A stretch of DNA of 64,000 bases from Spirochaetia bacterium 38H-sp (GTDB lineage: Bacteria > Spirochaetota > Spirochaetia > Winmispirales > Winmispiraceae), in the NCBI GenBank assembly GCA_039023545.1, contig JBCHKQ010000001.1, positions 682,001 to 746,000 on the forward strand, in the 5' to 3' direction. Made by a program: the position numbers and the translations under genes. Shown one piece after another: positions 60,455 to 64,000 of this stretch. The notes below the pieces were generated by a model that saw only the letters and a list, made by a program, of their open reading frames with translations, was not told the origin of the DNA and ran no database searches. Each line of letters opens with the position of its first letter. Within the stretch, counting starts at the first letter, position 1.

Positions 60455-61618
60455 TTAGAATGTATAGCGTAGTCCTGCCGCAAGGCCTATGCCTGCGGGT
60501 TTGTCGATGGAGTATGTGTCTGATTTTTCCCCTGCTTGGGCGGAGAAGAAAGCATAGATGTGTAGGTTCTGAGACAGGTTAAAGTCTGTGCCTGTTATTA
60601 TGAGTGCGGAGAGGTCTATGGGGCTTGTTATGGAGCGAAGTATAAAGCTGAGTCTGTCTGTGGGGGCTATTATGGCTTCTTGGTAGATTTGTAGCCCGTA
60701 TTTTGTGCTGCCTGCGTTGTAGGTCTCTTCTTGCCAGCTTGCAGATGGGATTATTAGTGCTTCCAGTCTTAGGGAGATGGTTTCTCCTATTTCTATGGGG
60801 TTAAGAAAAAATATTCCGCAGGAGATGGCAAGGTTGTTGTATAGTTGTATGGAGTCATCTTTTACTGATGTTGATGCGCTTATGTATATGTCGCCCAGTA
60901 GATTTCCCTGCAGGGTAATGGCCGGGGTGTGGGTTTTTTCTGAGGGATTGTATAAATAAGAAAGTTCTGTAGACAGTTGTCCGAGCTTGAAGTAGGTTCT
61001 GATTGCAGGGATGCTTTTTTCTGGTGATGGGAAGATTGTTGCGGGAGAGTGTGAGCTGTCCATGCCTTTTTCTGGTATTATCAGAAGTTGTTCTATAAAA
61101 CTGTATTTGCTCAGTGGTAAATACAGGGATTGGTACCAGGCTGTGTCTTCTCTTACTGATGTTCCCACTGCAAGAAGATTTGAGGATTGTGATATGGAGG
61201 AAAAGGCCGTGTTGCCGGAGTTAAAGAGTGCTCCGCTTCCCCAGCTTATGGCGTTTTTTCCTGCTGATATACGGATGTCGTATTCTTCTGTTACGGGGAT
61301 TTTTGCTTTGATATAGGCGTAGTGGATGGAAATGCTGCTTATTGGCTGACCAGTGAGGTTTTGTTCATATGTGACTGGATTGGTGGATACAAGTTGACCG
61401 CTTTCTGCTTTTATTGCAAAGCGGGCTTTTACATCTTTATTGCCTCGTGAGGAGAAGTCAATCTCACCGGAAGATGTGGAAAATAGTCCCCAGTCCGAAT
61501 CCGCAAGCCGTATACCAAAGACAGAGCTGTCCAGTATTATTTTGTGACTTTCTTCTGCGGATAAAAAAAAGCAAAAGAGGAGCAATAGTGCTCCTCCTGC
61601 TACTTTCTGTTTTACCAT
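60455..61618 (-). CDS. Outer-membrane beta-barrel protein
   Basis: A 387-residue protein with signal peptide (about 1-21) and about sixteen amphipathic strands ('SSISIHYAYIKAKIPVTEEYDIRISAGKNAISWGSGALFN', 'PAITLQGNLLGDIYISASTSVKDDSIQLYNNLAIS', 'GIGLAAGLRYTF'). It ends in a C-terminal aromatic residue (F) as expected for BAM-assembled barrels. It overlaps the LolA-like gene by 7 bases with GGAGG before its ATG. It is the last gene of the permease-LolA operon and may be the outer-membrane acceptor or exit of that system. Confidence 0.72.
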   Translation of the reverse strand: MVKQKVAGGALLLLFCFFLSAEESHKIILDSSVFGIRLADSDWGLFSTSSGEIDFSSRGNKDVKARFAIKAESGQLVSTNPVTYEQNLTGQPISSISIHYAYIKAKIPVTEEYDIRISAGKNAISWGSGALFNSGNTAFSSISQSSNLLAVGTSVREDTAWYQSLYLPLSKYSFIEQLLIIPEKGMDSSHSPATIFPSPEKSIPAIRTYFKLGQLSTELSYLYNPSEKTHTPAITLQGNLLGDIYISASTSVKDDSIQLYNNLAISCGIFFLNPIEIGETISLRLEALIIPSASWQEETYNAGSTKYGLQIYQEAIIAPTDRLSFILRSITSPIDLSALIITGTDFNLSQNLHIYAFFSAQAGEKSDTYSIDKPAGIGLAAGLRYTF

Positions 61619-62349
61619 GTGAGTTCCTCCAGCGAGAACAAATCGTCATCCAGTTTTATATCAACTTCTATGTCAGAGGAAAAAAATTCTGTAGAAGATT
61701 CTTTTTTTAGGACGTCGCGGAAGATGTAGTGAGTAGGAATATAATGTCCTTTTATTTCTTTTATTTCCTTTATTTCCACTTCTTTTAAGAGTTTTCCTGA
61801 TAGGGCAAAGTATTGGGCTTTGAGCCCGACAAATCGTTCTTTATCTACCAGTATTTTTTGCATGGGATATGCCACATTGTTTTTCTTGGCTTTGAGGCTG
61901 AGGATATAGCATGTTCTGCCGTTATATTCTTCTTCTCCTTCTATGGTGGCGTTAAACTTATCAAGGAGGTCTTTACCTCCTGTAAGGTCTTCGTAAGATA
62001 TATCGGAGCCGGCAATGGAATCTCTAAGTGCGGAGCCTTGCAGCCTTATGAGTTCTTCTGCATCTGGATAATAGAGATATATTTCGTCTTTTGTTCTGAG
62101 TATCTTCTGGCCTTCTTCATCAAGGCTTGTAAACTCAAGAAGTGTTTCTCCTTCTCCTCTTGCATAGACTATAAATGTTTTTTCGCGTTTTCCAAATCTG
62201 TCTTCTATTATCATTTTTCCTTTTGCTTTATATGTGGAAAAGGTCTGGTTTTCTTCCATTTTTTCTAGGATATCCTGTGGTGTTATTGCTGCAACAGAAA
62301 AAGAAGCAATAAAAAAGAGTGCAAAATAAAAGATATTTTTGTGTTTCAT
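61612..62349 (-). CDS. LolA-like periplasmic carrier (outer-membrane lipoprotein-sorting type)
   Basis: A 245-residue exported protein with signal peptide 'MKHKNIFYFALFFIASFSVA'. The half-barrel pattern 'DILEKMEENQTFSTYKAKGKMIIEDRFGKREKTFIVYARGEGETLLEFTSLDEEGQKILRTKDEIYLYYPDAEELIRLQG' is typical of the LolA-like family (PF17131 type). Such proteins carry lipids or lipoproteins. 'GSDISYEDLTGG' is also characteristic. GGAGG precedes the ATG, which follows the upstream permease stop at once. Confidence 0.88.
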   Translation of the reverse strand: MKHKNIFYFALFFIASFSVAAITPQDILEKMEENQTFSTYKAKGKMIIEDRFGKREKTFIVYARGEGETLLEFTSLDEEGQKILRTKDEIYLYYPDAEELIRLQGSALRDSIAGSDISYEDLTGGKDLLDKFNATIEGEEEYNGRTCYILSLKAKKNNVAYPMQKILVDKERFVGLKAQYFALSGKLLKEVEIKEIKEIKGHYIPTHYIFRDVLKKESSTEFFSSDIEVDIKLDDDLFSLEELTW

Positions 62350-62357
62350 GGTTCCTC

Positions 62358-63608
62358 CTATATAGTCCTGAGTGCATGTATGGGGTCTAGCTTAGCTGCT
62401 TTTCTTGAAGGGAAGAATGATGCAAGGGATGCAACTGCAACTGAGAATACAAATACCTGGATGTATGTCTTGGTATTGGGTGTTATGTATATTATTGTGG
62501 ATATTGGCCAGTCCATTCCTGCAAAGACTTCGCTGTAATCTATGCCATATGAGCTCAGGGGTATGGAAGCTATTGCTCCAAGGGCTACGCCTATTACGGA
62601 GCCTATTATAGCAAGATAAAATGCCTCTGCAAAAAAGAGTCTCACAAGCTGTTTGCCTTCCATACCCAGAGCACTCATGGTTCCTATTTCTTTCATTCTC
62701 TCATATATGACCATCATTGTTGTGTTGATTATGACTGTGCTGCCTAAAACAAGGAATAGTATGCCAATAAAGTTGTATACCTGTTCTGCCATACCTATTA
62801 TGGAATAGAGGGTGGGAATGTCTTCCCATTTTGTAGCTTTTACACTGCCGTACTCTCCCTGCTTTATGAGATTTTCTATTTCTGGGATTATGCTGTCTTC
62901 TTTTATCTTTTCTTTGAGCAGTATTATTATCTCTGATGCTCCTTTATATGCTGTATCCGTGGGTTTTCTCATCCTCAAAAAGTACTGTCCTGTGTCCAGG
63001 GGGATAAAAAAGCCTTTTTCCATTCCGGAGAAAGCTGGTTTTATGATTCCTGTTATAGTAAATGTCATGGCATTGCTTGCGTAACTTGCTGTTCTTGCAA
63101 GCAGAGTGATTTTATCTCCTACTTTTTTTGCCAGATTTTTTGCTAGGACAGGGCCAATGGCTATTTCTTTCTTGCCGCTTTGAGGGAGTCTACCTTCTAT
63201 AATGGATTCCTGAAGCTTTGCTATGTTTTTTTCTCTGTCCATGTCTATTGCTTTTCCGTATGTAGCTGTAAGCTCATCGTTTTGTTTTACCATGGCAGGA
63301 AAGGCTATTCTTGCGGCAGCAGCCTTTACTCCGTCTATTTTTTCTATTTTTTCTACAAGTTTGTTTGCATTCTCTATCTTAAGATGAAGTGGCGAGAGAT
63401 GTTCGTACTTGTCAAAGTCCACATGTCTTACCCTTATTTGTCCTGTGAAAAATCTAAAGAGGTTGTCTCTCATATCGGTTTTAAACCAGTCAATCAGGCC
63501 AAAAAGAAGGACTATCGACATGGAAGCTATCGCTATTGCTGCAACGGACAATACACTTCTTCTTTTATTTCTAAATATGTTTCTCCATGCTATTTCCCTT
63601 ATTTTCAT
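62358..63608 (-). CDS. ABC transporter permease, FtsX/LolE/MacB type
   Basis: A 416-residue membrane protein with one N-terminal helix (about 22-42), a periplasmic domain of about 220 residues, and three C-terminal helices ('YNFIGILFLVLGSTVIINTTMMVIYERMKEIGTMSALGMEGKQLVRLFFAEAFYLAIIGSVIGVALG'). This is the FtsX/MacB_PCD plan, whose 'ERMKEIGTMSALGM' coupling motif contacts an ATPase outside the window. TAGGAGG overlaps the upstream stop, indicating coupled translation with the next gene upstream. Confidence 0.93.
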   Translation of the reverse strand: MKIREIAWRNIFRNKRRSVLSVAAIAIASMSIVLLFGLIDWFKTDMRDNLFRFFTGQIRVRHVDFDKYEHLSPLHLKIENANKLVEKIEKIDGVKAAAARIAFPAMVKQNDELTATYGKAIDMDREKNIAKLQESIIEGRLPQSGKKEIAIGPVLAKNLAKKVGDKITLLARTASYASNAMTFTITGIIKPAFSGMEKGFFIPLDTGQYFLRMRKPTDTAYKGASEIIILLKEKIKEDSIIPEIENLIKQGEYGSVKATKWEDIPTLYSIIGMAEQVYNFIGILFLVLGSTVIINTTMMVIYERMKEIGTMSALGMEGKQLVRLFFAEAFYLAIIGSVIGVALGAIASIPLSSYGIDYSEVFAGMDWPISTIIYITPNTKTYIQVFVFSVAVASLASFFPSRKAAKLDPIHALRTI

Positions 63609-63616
63609 AAGTCCTC

Positions 63617-64000
63617 CTATTGATAGCGCAAGCAGTCCACAATGCTTTTTTTAAATGCTCTGCGTACTGGAAATATTGCGACTACTGTTGCAAGTATGCT
63701 TCCCATAAAGAATGCTTGTATAAAGCTTGTTATATCCCATGTGCCTTTAAATGCACCTGCAACTCTGTAGCCTATGTCCATCTTTCTTGTCAGAAAGCTG
63801 TAGTCAATGCCGTAATTTACCAGCCATATGTTGGTTGGTATGCTTATGAGTACTCCTATTGCAGCGCCTATTAGTCCTATCCCTGCTGCTTCTATAATAA
63901 AGGATAGCCCTATCTGTTTGTTGCTCATTCCCATAGCTCTCATCATTCCTATCTCTCTGAATCTCTCATATATGGACATTAGCATTGTGTTTGATATTCC
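63617..64000 (-). CDS. ABC transporter permease, FtsX/LolC type, C-terminal part (runs off the window)
   Basis: The last 128 codons of a second FtsX-type permease; the frame is open to the window edge. It contains the coupling motif 'YERFREIGMMRAMGMSNKQIGLSFIIEAAGIGLIGAAIGVLISIP' and the final helices, ending 'IVDCLRYQ'. With the following permease it would form a heterodimer like LolC-LolE. The stop overlaps the next ribosome site. Confidence 0.88.
   Translation of the reverse strand, partial: GISNTMLMSIYERFREIGMMRAMGMSNKQIGLSFIIEAAGIGLIGAAIGVLISIPTNIWLVNYGIDYSFLTRKMDIGYRVAGAFKGTWDITSFIQAFFMGSILATVVAIFPVRRAFKKSIVDCLRYQ

Overview
The window looks like a chromosomal segment of a free-living, sugar-fermenting spirochaete (Spirochaetota). 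The evidence is a low-to-moderate G+C, double-membrane genome with many loosely lipoboxed lipoproteins. It also has the neighbouring pair resembling TIGR03545/TIGR03546, FecR/PEGA and LPP20/FlgT-like envelope proteins, several chemoreceptors and no sign of Gram-positive surface systems. The species cannot be named from the sequence. I saw no rRNA, tRNA, insertion sequence, phage or CRISPR array.

Layout. 1-11.8 kb is a carbohydrate block: the start of a chemoreceptor gene, a plant-type alpha-amylase lipoprotein, a large exported GH57 enzyme with a structured 5' leader, an aminotransferase, and an AraC regulator divergent from a GH1 beta-glucosidase, GH94 phosphorylase and small FliG-like protein. 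11.8-25.7 kb holds two chemoreceptors, a FecR-PEGA-propeller lipoprotein, ychF, an unrecognised 586-residue protein, an aldo/keto reductase, a small barrel protein and a run of radical SAM aminomutase, Nudix and thpR genes. 25.9-30.9 kb is an envelope cluster of one exported protein and three lipoproteins. 31-34.9 kb is mnmE-mnmG-rsmG. 34.8-39.7 kb has a membrane TPR protein with an Mrr-like tail, an EAL phosphodiesterase and a fused aroD-aroE. 39.8-43.2 kb is a polyamine cluster (carboxynorspermidine dehydrogenase, decarboxylase, agmatinase) that should convert agmatine to putrescine and on to spermidine or norspermidine. 43.3-44.8 kb has an outer-membrane protein behind a predicted sigma-54 promoter. 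44.9-48.6 kb is an osmoprotectant ABC operon in the order yehZ-Y-X-W. 48.8-51.4 kb is folC and hisD. 51.7-56.6 kb has an ArsB/NhaD-type transporter, a methyltransferase-ATP-grasp fusion and a SulP transporter. 56.8-60.2 kb has the TIGR03545/03546-like pair and an AIM24 protein. 60.4-64 kb is an envelope operon of two FtsX/LolE-type permeases, a LolA-like carrier and an outer-membrane barrel.

The most unusual feature is a dispersed family of about 13 intergenic elements. Each has a self-complementary stem whose sequence differs from copy to copy. One end is a constant small hairpin (TGCCnnnGGCA) and the other a constant CGTTCGGTATA. The CGTTCGGTATA end lies next to a gene boundary. Two copies carry a second, inverted copy inside their loop, and three simple terminator-like hairpins carry only the CGTTCGGTATA side. 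I know of no described family that matches. The second striking item is the methyltransferase-ATP-grasp fusion at 53016-54935.
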